Notes: generated by a model from the letters alone, not told the origin. A stretch of DNA of 64,000 nucleotides from SVTX01 sp045653805 (GCA_045653805.1 JAZOMF010000075.1:1-64000), one strand, 5' to 3'; positions 40,501 to 49,637 are shown, counted from the stretch's first letter. Program-made: numbers and translations.

Positions 40501-42162
40501 TCACTTAAGCTCAATAACGCTTTCGTCCCACTTTGCGGGCGCCTCGTAACCCATAAGGTTAACCATAGTAGCCGCTACGTTGGAGAGACCGAAGTTGCCC
40601 TCGTCTGCCTTTACGGTGTAGTGATTCTTTGCATCGGTGTTGTCGTAAATGATGCAGGGAACCTTGTTGAGGGTGTGGCTGGTCTTAGCTTTCATCTTGC
40701 CATTCTTATCAACCTTGGGCTGACCCTTCTTGTCCATCTCAAACATTTCGTCAGCATTACCGTGGTCTGCGGTGAGAAGAGCAACGCCACCCAGCTTGTC
40801 AACAACTGCAAGGATTCTGCCGATCTGAAGGTCAAGAGCCTCCATAGAGCATCTTGTAGCCGCAAGAGAGCCGGTATGACCTACCATATCTCCGTTGGGG
40901 AAGTTTACTCTGTAATAGTCATGCTCGCCTGCCTCAAGAGCCGCGATGAGCTTATCGGTGATCTCTGCGCACTTCATCCAAGGTCTCTGCTCAAAGGGAA
41001 CTACGTCGGAAAGAACCTCAACGTATGTCTCATTCTCCTCGGAGAACTTGCCGGACTTGTTACCGTTCCAGAAGTAGGTAACGTGACCGTATTTCTGGGT
41101 CTCGGAGATAGCATACTGCTTAACGCCGGTGTTAGCGAGGTACTCGCCCATAGTCTCGGTGATCTCGGGGGGATTTACAAGGAACTTGGAGGGGATGTGA
41201 AGGTCGCCGTCGTATTCAAGCATACCTGCGTAAACTACCTTAGGAACGCGAACTCTGTCGAACTTGTCAAAGGCACCCTCGGGAGCGTCGAAGGTCTTGG
41301 ATATCTCAATGGAGCGGTCGCCACGGAAGTTGAAGAAGATAACGCTGTCGCCGTCTTCAACGGTACCAACGGGCTTGCCGTCCTCTGCGATTACGAAGGG
41401 AGGAAGATCCTGGTCGATTACCTTAAGCTCTGCTCTGTAGGTCTCAACTGCCTCAGCTGCGCTTGCAAACTGTCTGCCCTCGCCAAGAACGTGGGTCTTC
41501 CAGCCAAGCTCGACCATAGACCAGTCTGCTTCATATCGGTCCATAGTGATCTTCATTCTACCGCCGCCGCTTGCGATCTTGATGTTGCAGTTAGCGTCGG
41601 AAAGGGATGCAATGTATTCCTCAAAGGGATTGATGTACTCAAGTGCGCTGGTCTCACCAACGTCACGACCATCGATAAGGATGTGAATGCGGATGTTTGC
41701 AATGCCATCAGCCTTAGCCTGTGCGATCATAGCCTTGAGGTGATCGATGTGAGAGTGAACGTTACCGTCGGAGAAAAGTCCGAGGAAGTGAAGAGTAGAA
41801 GCGTTAGCCTTAACGTTGCCAACGATCTCCTGCCAAGTAGAAGAAGCGAACATCTTGCCGCTTTCAATGCTCTGTGTTACCAGCTTTGCGCCCTGAGCGA
41901 ACACCTGACCCGCGCCGAGAGCGTTGTGACCAACCTCACTGTTACCCATATCGTCATCAGAGGGAAGACCAACGGCAGTACCGTGAGCCTTGAGAGCAAC
42001 CATAGGATAGTTTGCCATAAGAGCGTCGAGATTAGGAGTGTAAGCGCCTGCAACTGCGTTGGAAATAGTGTCGGGAGCAAGTCCTACGCCATCCATAACG
42101 ATGGTGAGAACGGGACCCTTAACACCTTCAAACTTTGCGCTTTTGTTAAGTGTAAGTGCCAT
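40501..42162 (-). CDS. gpmI: 2,3-bisphosphoglycerate-independent phosphoglycerate mutase
   Basis: A 553-residue metalloenzyme of glycolysis and gluconeogenesis that interconverts 3- and 2-phosphoglycerate. The N-terminal metal site (TIVMDGVG), the phosphoserine motif MGNSEVGHNALGAG, HIDHLKAMI, RIHILIDGRDVG and TADHGNADEM are all present. It is about 40 residues longer than the usual 510, with a short N-terminal extension and small internal insertions. It has its own promoter and terminator. GGAGG lies 13 bases before the ATG, a long but workable distance. Confidence 0.96.
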   Translation of the reverse strand: MALTLNKSAKFEGVKGPVLTIVMDGVGLAPDTISNAVAGAYTPNLDALMANYPMVALKAHGTAVGLPSDDDMGNSEVGHNALGAGQVFAQGAKLVTQSIESGKMFASSTWQEIVGNVKANASTLHFLGLFSDGNVHSHIDHLKAMIAQAKADGIANIRIHILIDGRDVGETSALEYINPFEEYIASLSDANCNIKIASGGGRMKITMDRYEADWSMVELGWKTHVLGEGRQFASAAEAVETYRAELKVIDQDLPPFVIAEDGKPVGTVEDGDSVIFFNFRGDRSIEISKTFDAPEGAFDKFDRVRVPKVVYAGMLEYDGDLHIPSKFLVNPPEITETMGEYLANTGVKQYAISETQKYGHVTYFWNGNKSGKFSEENETYVEVLSDVVPFEQRPWMKCAEITDKLIAALEAGEHDYYRVNFPNGDMVGHTGSLAATRCSMEALDLQIGRILAVVDKLGGVALLTADHGNADEMFEMDKKGQPKVDKNGKMKAKTSHTLNKVPCIIYDNTDAKNHYTVKADEGNFGLSNVAATMVNLMGYEAPAKWDESVIELK

Positions 42163-42210
42163 AATATTTTATATTCCTCCATAAATTATTTCAAAATTAT
42201 ACCAAATTAT

Positions 42211-42239
42211 AGTATAACCTATTTTTGTGGATTTTTCAA
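42211..42239 (-). promoter_or_regulatory. Promoter of gpmI
   Basis: Minus strand TTGAAA (42239-42234), spacer 17, TATACT (42216-42211). Confidence 0.65.
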
Positions 42240-42373
42240 GAGATTTTTCAAAAATATATGATGAATTTTCGCTTTTATATAAAGTTTCTCTTTGTAGAAA
42301 GTGCCAACCGACAAAAATTGACACATTATCACACAGAATTCACACAGAATCAATAAATATTTACAAATAAACC

Positions 42374-42402
42374 TTGTCTTTTCCTTTAAAATAATGTATT
42401 AT
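42374..42402 (+). promoter_or_regulatory. Promoter of the DUF5685 operon
   Basis: TTGTCT (42374-42379), spacer 17, TATTAT (42397-42402). Confidence 0.55.
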
Positions 42403-42433
42403 TATAAGTAGTTATTTTATTTAGAGGTCAAGT

Positions 42434-43345
42434 ATGTTTGGTTACATCCGCACAGACACGCCGGAGCTGCGTGTGAGAGAAAATGAATATTACCGTGCGG
42501 TGTATTGCGGTCTTTGCCGCGCGCAGGGAAGATGCACGGGTCAGTGCTCTCGCATGACCCTCAGCTATGACATCACCTTTCTGGCTTTGCTCCGATTGGC
42601 GATTTCGGGTGAAAAGCCTGAGATTAAAAGAGGACGTTGCATAGCTCACCCCTTCAAAAAGCGTGCATACGTTGAGGGTTGTGAGTCGCTTGACTATTGT
42701 GCCTATGCCGCAGCACTCTTGATATACGGAAAGACCGCAGACGATATTGCAGACGAAAAAGGACTTGACCGCATTAAAGCAAAGCTCTTAAAGCCTATTG
42801 CAAAGGGTATGCGCAGAAAGGCGTTGCACTATTATCGAGAGCTTGACGAAAGAATCGAATCAGGTCTTAAAAGACTCGCCGAAACCGAAAAGAAAAGACT
42901 TTCTTCGGTAGACGTTCCCGCAGATTGCTTTGGAGATGTTCTTGCAGATATATTATCCTTTGGGCTTGAAGGAAACAACGAAACAATTATGCGCAATATC
43001 GGACGACACATAGGACGATGGATATATATCGTCGATGCCTGTGACGACCTTGATGACGACATTAAAAAGCAGCGTTTTAATCCCTTTATATACCTTTACG
43101 ACGGCAGAGAGCTTACAGAGGAACAGAAGAGGGACGTTGCAAACTCGCTCCGCTTGGAGCTTGCTGCGGCAGAGCCTGCATTTGATCTTATAGATTTTTC
43201 AGAATGTCCGACTATTGAGGGCATCATCAAAAATATAATATACCGTGGTATGCCCGACACGGCGGACAGCGTTCTTGAAATAGACGGCAAGACCAAAGGT
43301 GAAAACAAGCGCAAACACAAGAGAGGAAAATCCACAAATGGCTGA
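42434..43345 (+). CDS. DUF5685 family protein
   Basis: A 303-residue protein whose start, MFGYIRTDTPELRVRENEYY followed by AVYCGLC, is characteristic of the DUF5685 family. Cysteines near the start (CGLC, GQC) and GRCIAHPF could bind metal. A helical core ends in DACDDLDDDIKKQRFNP, an Asp-rich motif that resembles the metal-diphosphate sites of isoprenoid synthases, though no link is proven. The tail is basic. It overlaps the J-domain gene by eight bases, so the two are coupled. Confidence 0.8.
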   Translation: MFGYIRTDTPELRVRENEYYRAVYCGLCRAQGRCTGQCSRMTLSYDITFLALLRLAISGEKPEIKRGRCIAHPFKKRAYVEGCESLDYCAYAAALLIYGKTADDIADEKGLDRIKAKLLKPIAKGMRRKALHYYRELDERIESGLKRLAETEKKRLSSVDVPADCFGDVLADILSFGLEGNNETIMRNIGRHIGRWIYIVDACDDLDDDIKKQRFNPFIYLYDGRELTEEQKRDVANSLRLELAAAEPAFDLIDFSECPTIEGIIKNIIYRGMPDTADSVLEIDGKTKGENKRKHKRGKSTNG

Positions 43346-43985
43346 ATATAAAGACCCTTATAAGGTATTGGGCGTATCTCCCGACGCAACCGACGAGGAG
43401 ATCAAGGAGGCTTACCGAAAGCTCGCCCGAAAATACCATCCCGATAAATATGTCGATAGCGACATGAAGGAGATTGCCGAGGAGAAGATGAAGGAAGTCA
43501 ACTCCGCACACGAGGAGATCCAGGCAATTCGATCGGGAAAATCCCAAGGCGGATTTAATGCGGGATACGGTAGCTACGGCAATTACGGCGGTTACAATAA
43601 TTCGTCTAACAATTCAAGATATAATTACGGTCAGGTTCGTAGAAACATCAATAACGGCAATATCGCAGAGGCTGAGGCAGAGCTTAACTCTGTCAACGAG
43701 GGCGACCGCGCCGCAGAATGGCACTATCTTATGGGCTGTATCCTTATCAAAAAGGGATATTTCGTTGATGCCCAAAGAATGATAAACACAGCTTGTACCA
43801 TGGACCCTGCAAACCCCGAATACAGAGCCGCAAGAGACCGTCTTACTATGCAGGCACGCGGCTACGGTACAGGCGGAATGAATGGAAATGATATGGGTTG
43901 CTCGGGCTGTGACGTTTGCACCTCGCTTTTGTGCCTTGACTGCTGCTGCGAGTGCATGGGCGGCGACCTTATCAGATGTATTTAA
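43338..43985 (+). CDS. J-domain co-chaperone-like protein with Cys-rich tail
   Basis: About 215 residues. An N-terminal J-domain (DPYKVLGVSPDATDEEIKEA) has the HPD motif in YHPDKY, so it should stimulate a DnaK ATPase. A Gly/Tyr/Asn-rich linker and a TPR-like pair (AEWHYLMGCILIKKGYFVDA) follow. The last 28 residues contain nine Cys (CSGCDVC, CLDCCCEC), a likely metal or membrane-associated tail. I chose the ATG at 43338, behind GAGAGG, over an upstream ATG at 43299. It partners the DUF5685 protein in the operon. Confidence 0.88.
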   Translation: MAEYKDPYKVLGVSPDATDEEIKEAYRKLARKYHPDKYVDSDMKEIAEEKMKEVNSAHEEIQAIRSGKSQGGFNAGYGSYGNYGGYNNSSNNSRYNYGQVRRNINNGNIAEAEAELNSVNEGDRAAEWHYLMGCILIKKGYFVDAQRMINTACTMDPANPEYRAARDRLTMQARGYGTGGMNGNDMGCSGCDVCTSLLCLDCCCECMGGDLIRCI

Positions 43986-44003
43986 AATAACGAGGTAACA
44001 GAC

Positions 44004-44570
44004 GTGAAAAGAGGAATACCTCAAAAAACAAAACGGCTAACAGCCAGTGCATTGCTTGCGGCTTTGGGAGTGGCCTTGCTTTTTATGGGATCGTTTATCG
44101 AAACTCTTGATCTTTCGATGGCGGCTTTGGCATCATTCTTCTGCCTTTTTGCAGTTATAGAATTTGGTGGAATATATCCATGGCTTATTTTTGCAGTGAC
44201 CGGAATCCTTTCGGTAGTCCTTATGCCGTATAGCATGGGAGGATGGTTCTATATTTTGTTCTTTGGATATTATCCAATAGTAAAGGATAAGCTCCAGAGA
44301 TTAAAAAAGCCCTTTGTCTGGACACTCAAAATACTGCTGCTCAATGCGGCGGTGGCAATAAGCTTGACAATCGCCAGCTTCCTGCTTTACGGCGGCGACT
44401 TCTATAACACCTTTATGATGACATTTGGCGAGGACGGCTGGGGACTCTACGCCGCAATCGGAACCTACCTGCTTTTGAACGTAACCTTTGTGGTTTACGA
44501 TATAGCACTTAATCGACTCGTAGTGTTTTATTACGTAAAGATACGAAATAAATTTAAGTTTTTAAGATAA
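44004..44570 (+). CDS. Unknown membrane protein of the DUF5685 operon
   Basis: A 188-residue integral membrane protein with about six helices, rich in Gly/Leu/Phe, after a short basic N-terminus (MKRGIPQKTKRL). The layout resembles small ECF-transporter S components or BioY-like proteins, but no binding motif is seen. It starts 18 bases after the J-domain gene behind CGAGGT. A strong terminator follows. Confidence 0.75.
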   Translation: MKRGIPQKTKRLTASALLAALGVALLFMGSFIETLDLSMAALASFFCLFAVIEFGGIYPWLIFAVTGILSVVLMPYSMGGWFYILFFGYYPIVKDKLQRLKKPFVWTLKILLLNAAVAISLTIASFLLYGGDFYNTFMMTFGEDGWGLYAAIGTYLLLNVTFVVYDIALNRLVVFYYVKIRNKFKFLR

Positions 44571-44598
44571 AAAGACCGTTTTTTTAAACGGTCTTTTT
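44569..44598 (+). terminator. Terminator of the DUF5685 operon
   Basis: AAAAAGACCGTTT (44569-44581), loop TTTT, AAACGGTCTTTTT; also usable on the minus strand for the Nudix gene. Confidence 0.9.
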
Positions 44599-44607
44599 TC
44601 ATTAAAG

Positions 44608-45171
44608 TTAGATTTTCTTATCGGAAAGCAATTTCCACACGCGGAGCGCCGCAATCTGTGTCTTTGCATCAGGAAGCTCACCCTGCTCGATCATATCCAG
44701 CATTTTTTCAAAGGGAACACGCTCGCACTCGAGAAATTCGTCATCGTCAAGCTCTCTCTCACCTAAGGTCAGTCCTCTTGCGAAATACATATAGATGACC
44801 TCGCTCAAGAGAGCGGGGGATGGGTACATCTCACCAAGATATATAAGCTCTCGACATTCTGCACCTGTTTCCTCACGAAGCTCGCGAAGAGCCGCAGAGC
44901 GCAAGTCGTCTCGCTCACCAACTTCAAGCTTTCCCGCAGGAATTTCAAGGGTACATTTTCTATGAGCATAGCGGTATTGCTTAACGAGTATAACCTCACC
45001 TTCGTCTGTCAATGGAAGAACGCACACACCACCGTTGTGGTTGCAATATTCCCTTATTCCTTCGCTTCCGTCGGGAAGAAAGATTTCATCCCTATATAAG
45101 TGAAGTACTCGCCCGTCGTATATGAGTTCACTGGATTTTTCCTTTTCAATAAGCTTGCTCTCGTCTATCAT
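44608..45171 (-). CDS. Nudix hydrolase (ADP-ribose pyrophosphatase type)
   Basis: A 187-residue Nudix enzyme. The Nudix box GX5EX7REUXEEXGU is complete: GKLEVGERDDLRSAALRELR followed by EETG. The VKQYRYA and LEIPAGK segments mark the ADP-sugar pyrophosphatase group, which splits ADP-ribose to AMP and ribose-5-phosphate. I chose the ATG at 45171, with GAGG five bases upstream, over a GTG at 45177. Confidence 0.92.
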   Translation of the reverse strand: MIDESKLIEKEKSSELIYDGRVLHLYRDEIFLPDGSEGIREYCNHNGGVCVLPLTDEGEVILVKQYRYAHRKCTLEIPAGKLEVGERDDLRSAALRELREETGAECRELIYLGEMYPSPALLSEVIYMYFARGLTLGERELDDDEFLECERVPFEKMLDMIEQGELPDAKTQIAALRVWKLLSDKKI

Positions 45172-45235
45172 AAGCACCTCTAATAAAATTTATCGATACA
45201 ATTATACACTAACTTTAATTTTTTGTAAAGTAGAC

Positions 45236-45264
45236 TTGATTATTTTTTAAAAATATGTTAAAAT
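45236..45264 (+). promoter_or_regulatory. Promoter of the tcdA-dusB operon
   Basis: TTGATT (45236-45241), spacer 17, TAAAAT (45259-45264). Confidence 0.6.
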
Positions 45265-45298
45265 CAATGTGTAAAAATGCAAGCATAGGAGCAAAAGC

Positions 45299-46006
45299 AT
45301 GAATATAAAAGAAGAACACTCCCGCACCGCATACGTTTACGGTGAGGAGCCAATAAATAAGCTGTCACAGGCGCGCGTGGCCGTTTTGGGTGTTGGGGGC
45401 GTTGGCGGATACATCTGCGAGGCGCTTTGCCGAGCAGGAGTTGGACATATCGACGTTTTCGACCGTGATACCGTGTCACTTTCAAACATAAACAGACAGA
45501 TAATTGCTCTTCATTCCACCGTGGGTCGCCCCAAGGTTGAGGTCATTAAGGAGAGAATGCTGGACATCAATCCCGATTGCGATATAAATGCCTATAACGT
45601 GTTTTATCTTCCCGAAAATGCCGACAAATTTGATCTTTCGGGTTATGACTATATCGCAGACGCAGTTGACACCGTGGCAGCGAAGCTTGAAATAGCAGAA
45701 AGAGCGTACAAAAACGGAGTGCCCGTAATTTCTGCTATGGGAGCGGGAAATAAGACCGATCCAACACGCTTTGAGATCGCCGACATCAGCGACACCACTG
45801 TTTGCCCTCTGGCAAGAATTATGCGCCGCGAACTGAAAGCAAGAGGAATCAAGAAATATAAAGTTGTTTACTCAAGGGAAGAGCCTCGCAAGAGCGGGGT
45901 TATCGACCCCGAAAGCGGCAAAGCAATTCCAGGAAGCCTGTCCTTCGTTCCGTCTGCTATGGGACTTATTATGTCGAGCGCAATCATAAATGACCTTATA
46001 AAGTAA
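45299..46006 (+). CDS. tcdA: tRNA threonylcarbamoyladenosine dehydratase (TcdA/CsdL)
   Basis: A 235-residue ThiF/E1-like adenylating enzyme. The Rossmann loop VLGVGGVGGYICEALCRAG, the adenylation motif DxDxVxxSNxNRQ (FDRDTVSLSNINRQ) and GAGNKTDP are typical of TcdA, which cyclises t6A37 of tRNA to ct6A. The MoeB/ThiF zinc CxxC pairs are absent, as expected. It leads an operon of tRNA modifiers: dusB follows 21 bases later. Confidence 0.92.
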   Translation: MNIKEEHSRTAYVYGEEPINKLSQARVAVLGVGGVGGYICEALCRAGVGHIDVFDRDTVSLSNINRQIIALHSTVGRPKVEVIKERMLDINPDCDINAYNVFYLPENADKFDLSGYDYIADAVDTVAAKLEIAERAYKNGVPVISAMGAGNKTDPTRFEIADISDTTVCPLARIMRRELKARGIKKYKVVYSREEPRKSGVIDPESGKAIPGSLSFVPSAMGLIMSSAIINDLIK

Positions 46007-46027
46007 ACCTTTAATCGGAGAATTACC

Positions 46028-47053
46028 GTGAGTATTAAAATTGGAAATATAACCCTTGAGCATGGACTTATACTGGCACCCATGGCAGGCTTTACCGACT
46101 ACTCCTTTAGAAAGATCTGCCGTGAGAGCGGTGCGGAATACACCGTTAGCGAAATGGTGTCGGCAAAAGCACTCTGCTACGAGGAATTGTCAAAAAAGAA
46201 TAGCCTTTCCTCATCAAAAACCGCGCCATTGGCGGCGGTCAGACACGAGGAAAACCCTATGGCGATCCAGCTTTTCGGAAGCGAGCCTCAGTTTGTATCC
46301 GAAGCGGCGGCTATGATCGAGGCAAGAAATTATAAATATTGCGTTTCCGAGGCTTCTCCCGCAGCAATAGACATAAATATGGGATGTCCTATGCACAAGA
46401 TCGTAGGCAACGGAGAGGGAAGCGCACTTATGAAAAATCCCCGACTTGCCGCAAGTATAGTCGAAGCCACCGTCAAGGCTCTCAGACACACTCCCGTTAC
46501 CGCCAAAATTCGCGCAGGATGGGACTCCGACTCCAAGAACGCACCCGAGATGGCAAAAATGCTTGAGGCGGCAGGAGCGTCGCTTATCTGCGTTCACGGA
46601 AGAACCAGAGAGCAGATGTATAATCCCGGAATTGATATCAATATTATCGCAGAAGTAAAAAAAGCGGTCAAGATACCCGTTATCGGCAACGGTGATATAT
46701 ACACCGCCGATGATGCCGTAAATATGATAAACGTAACCGAATGCGACGGATTGATGATTGGTAGAGGTGCTCTCGGTAATCCATGGATATTTGGCGAGAT
46801 CGCCGCAAGGCTTGGTGGGAAAGAATTCGTTGAGCCCACCCTCTACGAGCGGCTTGATACCTGTCTCTGCCACGTCAATCTGATTCGTGAGAGCAAGGGA
46901 GAATACACCGCCGCAGCAGAGATCAAAAAGCACGCGGCACTTTATATCAAGGGCGTACGAAGCGCCGCATCTGTCCGTGATAGAATTATGAAGACCCACT
47001 CCACAAGGGAGCTTGAAGCAATTATAGCAGAGCTTAAGGAGGCGAATCTATGA
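46028..47053 (+). CDS. dusB: tRNA-dihydrouridine synthase
   Basis: A 341-residue FMN-dependent Dus enzyme that reduces uridines in the tRNA D-loop. APMAGFTDYSFR at the N-terminus, the DINMGCP motif with the catalytic Cys region, VHGRTREQMY and IGNGDIYT are all present. The start is GTG at 46028 with CGGAGAA upstream. It overlaps the downstream regulator gene by four bases (ATGA). Confidence 0.94.
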   Translation: MSIKIGNITLEHGLILAPMAGFTDYSFRKICRESGAEYTVSEMVSAKALCYEELSKKNSLSSSKTAPLAAVRHEENPMAIQLFGSEPQFVSEAAAMIEARNYKYCVSEASPAAIDINMGCPMHKIVGNGEGSALMKNPRLAASIVEATVKALRHTPVTAKIRAGWDSDSKNAPEMAKMLEAAGASLICVHGRTREQMYNPGIDINIIAEVKKAVKIPVIGNGDIYTADDAVNMINVTECDGLMIGRGALGNPWIFGEIAARLGGKEFVEPTLYERLDTCLCHVNLIRESKGEYTAAAEIKKHAALYIKGVRSAASVRDRIMKTHSTRELEAIIAELKEANL

Positions 47054-47682
47054 GCAAGATCGCAAAAATAGTTTCCGATGACACACGCTTTGCCCATATG
47101 CTGTCTATTTCTTTGAATGCACTGGGATTTACCATTACTGATAAGTCTTTTGGAGGAGATGAAACTGAAGTCTCGTACATTATAGCAGACCTTGACTCGG
47201 TCAACGAAACCGAGCTTCTGCAATACTCCCAAAGTGCCGTGCTTATCGGTTTTTCAAAAAAGCCCGAAAATGAAGTATATGAGAAAGCCGCACTTTGCGA
47301 GGAGTTTTTTCAGCGCCCCTTTCTCATGCGCGATTTTCTATCTATCTTCGGCGGTACAAAACGAATATTAATAGATAGAAGTTATCCTAAAAAGGAAGTT
47401 TTCAAAAAAACGAATTATCTTACCGTTTCAGAGCTTGACAAAGCGGCGATCTGGGGCGATCAACTTATCCCCCTCAGTGACAACGAATACAAGGTATTGG
47501 CTCTTTTGTGTAAAAATCGTCGAGAAGTGGTAGAGCGCGAAAGAATATACGCCGAGCTTGGAGCAGAGGAAGGCAATATGGGTGACGTATATATCTGCCA
47601 TCTGCGCAAAAAGATTGATAATAAGCTTGGATTAAAGCTGATCTATACCGTACGAGGAAAGGGCTATATGTTGAAAAACTGA
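47050..47682 (+). CDS. OmpR-type DNA-binding protein with degenerate receiver domain
   Basis: A 210-residue protein. The C-terminal half is a winged-helix OmpR/PhoB domain (LSDNEYKVLALLCKNRREVV through YTVRGKGYML). The N-terminal half has the size of a receiver domain; SDD and ADLDS could provide the acidic pocket, but the conserved Lys before Pro is Arg (QRPF) and the domain is short, so phosphorylation control is doubtful. No histidine kinase is adjacent. It overlaps dusB, suggesting that it monitors or accompanies the tRNA-modification operon. Confidence 0.82.
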   Translation: MSKIAKIVSDDTRFAHMLSISLNALGFTITDKSFGGDETEVSYIIADLDSVNETELLQYSQSAVLIGFSKKPENEVYEKAALCEEFFQRPFLMRDFLSIFGGTKRILIDRSYPKKEVFKKTNYLTVSELDKAAIWGDQLIPLSDNEYKVLALLCKNRREVVERERIYAELGAEEGNMGDVYICHLRKKIDNKLGLKLIYTVRGKGYMLKN

Positions 47683-47711
47683 TCTCGTTTCGTGGTAATG
47701 ATAATAACTAA

Positions 47712-47745
47712 AAAGCGAACGAAGAAATTCGTTCGCTTTCGTTTA
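47712..47745. terminator. Bidirectional terminator, regulator gene / murE
   Basis: AAAGCGAACGAA (47712-47723), loop GAAA, TTCGTTCGCTTT (47728-47739). Confidence 0.9.
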
Positions 47746-49275
47746 TTTATTTAACAGATAATATTTAGCATTAACGCTCTCAAGCACACGCTTTTCGGAA
47801 AATTCAACTCTCCTGCCGCGTATAAGCTGATAGCTCTCGTGCCCCTTGCCTGCAAGGAGAACAAAATCTCCGTCTTCAGCTATTTCAAATGCTTTTGCGA
47901 TTGCCTCCGCGCGGTCGGGAATCCTATATATGGGCTTGTCCACACCGTGGAGACCCTCCATTATACCGTCGATAACGTCGGTGGGATCTTCGTTGTCGGG
48001 ATTGTCCGAGGTAAGAATTATTACGTCGGCATCCTCGCCTGCGGCGCGACCAAGCTCGGCACGGCGGCCAAAGGTTCTTCCGCCAACACTACCGAAAAGC
48101 ACGATAATTCTCTTGGGGTCATACTCTCGAAGAGAGCGGAGAACTGCCCTCAGACTTGCGCCGTTATGAGCGTAATCGATAACAAAAAGCGTATTGGGGC
48201 GGTTTTCAAGCTCCACCGTTTCAAATCTTCCCGCAATAGTCAGCTTGGCCATCTGCTCTGCAATAAAGTCGGATGATAACCCCATAAGCGAGCATATCGC
48301 AAAGGTAATAAGACCGTTTTCTATGCTGTAAAGACCGGGTATCGGAATAAACATATCCTTCCCGTGCTCCGCAACCGAAACAGAAGTGGGAACACCTGAA
48401 AACATTTCAAAAGAAACGCCGGGACGAATTCCTTTCTTAGCCTTTTGGGCATTTACGGCAAAGAGATCGCAGATCGTATCCCCCTTGGCAGAGGTAGTCA
48501 CTATATTGGGGCAATCCACTCCATCAACCATATATCGGCTTTCGGGACAATCGGCATTTATAACTATACTTTTTGCATTATAATCGGTGAAAAGAAGCTT
48601 TTTACAATCTCTGTAATGCTCAAGCGTAGGATGCTCAACACCGCCTATGTGATCCTCATAGAAATTGGTAAAGGCACAGATGTCAAAATTCAATCCATAG
48701 GTACGTTGTTGCCACAAAGCTTGGGATGAGACCTCTATCACTACATCGGTAACTCCATGATTTTTCATCTCGCGGAGCGCCATCTGAAGCTCCAGACAAT
48801 CGGGAGTGGTATTGGCGGTTTCAAAGACCTTGCCGTTATAATACATACCGTTAGTGCCTATGTAACCCATCTTTATACCGCTTGAGACGGCAATGTTGTA
48901 GACGGATAAAGCAACCGTGGTCTTTCCCTTGGTGCCGGTGATACCAATTAGTCGAAGAGAGCTTGCAGGGTCGCCGTAAAACTCAACGGCAATTTTGCGC
49001 AGCGCCTCGGAGGAATCCTTAACGGTAATTACAGCCGCATCATCGGGAAGGTCAACCTCGCGCTCTACCACGAAAAACCGCGCTCCGTTTTCGTATGCAC
49101 TGACGGCGTATCTGTGGCCGTCTACCAGTGCGCCTCTCTTACAAAAGAAAAGACATGTGGGAGAAGCAACACGAGAATTGTGGCAAAGGTGAGCGATCTT
49201 TCTCCCGCCGAGTCCCTTTGGCATCCTTACGGATATGCAATCAAGTCTTTCGATTATATCCTTTATCTTCATCAT
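47743..49275 (-). CDS. murE: UDP-MurNAc-tripeptide synthetase-type Mur ligase
   Basis: A 510-residue Mur ligase with the ATP loop GITGTKGKTT, the substrate motif TTPDCLELQ, EVSSQAL, DYAHN and the C-terminal GKGHE. It adds the third amino acid to UDP-MurNAc-L-Ala-D-Glu. The specificity motif that reads DNPR in meso-diaminopimelate enzymes is DNPD here, so the amino acid added cannot be read off safely; it could be a second, divergent MurE paralogue. No dcw genes are nearby. AAAGGAG lies nine bases before the ATG. A small gene ends 17 bases upstream on the same strand. Confidence 0.88.
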   Translation of the reverse strand: MMKIKDIIERLDCISVRMPKGLGGRKIAHLCHNSRVASPTCLFFCKRGALVDGHRYAVSAYENGARFFVVEREVDLPDDAAVITVKDSSEALRKIAVEFYGDPASSLRLIGITGTKGKTTVALSVYNIAVSSGIKMGYIGTNGMYYNGKVFETANTTPDCLELQMALREMKNHGVTDVVIEVSSQALWQQRTYGLNFDICAFTNFYEDHIGGVEHPTLEHYRDCKKLLFTDYNAKSIVINADCPESRYMVDGVDCPNIVTTSAKGDTICDLFAVNAQKAKKGIRPGVSFEMFSGVPTSVSVAEHGKDMFIPIPGLYSIENGLITFAICSLMGLSSDFIAEQMAKLTIAGRFETVELENRPNTLFVIDYAHNGASLRAVLRSLREYDPKRIIVLFGSVGGRTFGRRAELGRAAGEDADVIILTSDNPDNEDPTDVIDGIMEGLHGVDKPIYRIPDRAEAIAKAFEIAEDGDFVLLAGKGHESYQLIRGRRVEFSEKRVLESVNAKYYLLNK

Positions 49276-49292
49276 ATCGGCCGTCTCCTTTC

Positions 49293-49637
49293 TTATTTTG
49301 TTATTTCATCGTAGCGCACCACTACAAAAGAGCTTTCAATCACAGCGATTTTGTTGTTCACTATCTTCTCGGCATCATCTCCGCAAAGAATTATTACAGG
49401 GAAGTAATACTCCTCCAACGACTTTTCAAAAGCCATAAGACTCATAATCAAAAAATCCGCTTTGAAGGGAGCTACCTTGTGACAGCGGTATTTCATCCTC
49501 TGCCAAAGAGAAAAATTATCGGCAAAAAGATGCACCTCAGCTCCGGTGGTTTTTCTTATTCTTTTGGCAACTGTTGTAGAATTTTTTCCACTTCCGATAA
49601 TTATCGGAACGAGATATTCGTGATTTAAATATTCCAT
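49293..49637 (-). CDS. Small protein resembling a lone pre-ATP-grasp domain
   Basis: A 114-residue soluble protein. Its start HEYLVPIIIGSGKNSTTVAK resembles the N-terminal pre-ATP-grasp domain of D-aspartate-ligase/carboxylate-amine ligases, where VPVIxGSxxN opens a Rossmann-like fold, but no ATP-grasp domain follows. It ends 17 bases before murE and is probably co-transcribed with it, so a role in peptidoglycan precursor chemistry is a reasonable guess. The family call is tentative. Confidence 0.6.
   Translation of the reverse strand: MEYLNHEYLVPIIIGSGKNSTTVAKRIRKTTGAEVHLFADNFSLWQRMKYRCHKVAPFKADFLIMSLMAFEKSLEEYYFPVIILCGDDAEKIVNNKIAVIESSFVVVRYDEITK

Noticed and set aside
40621..42261. Open frame of 546 codons on the plus strand opposite gpmI
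   Set aside because: Shadow of gpmI, which has all catalytic motifs on the other strand.
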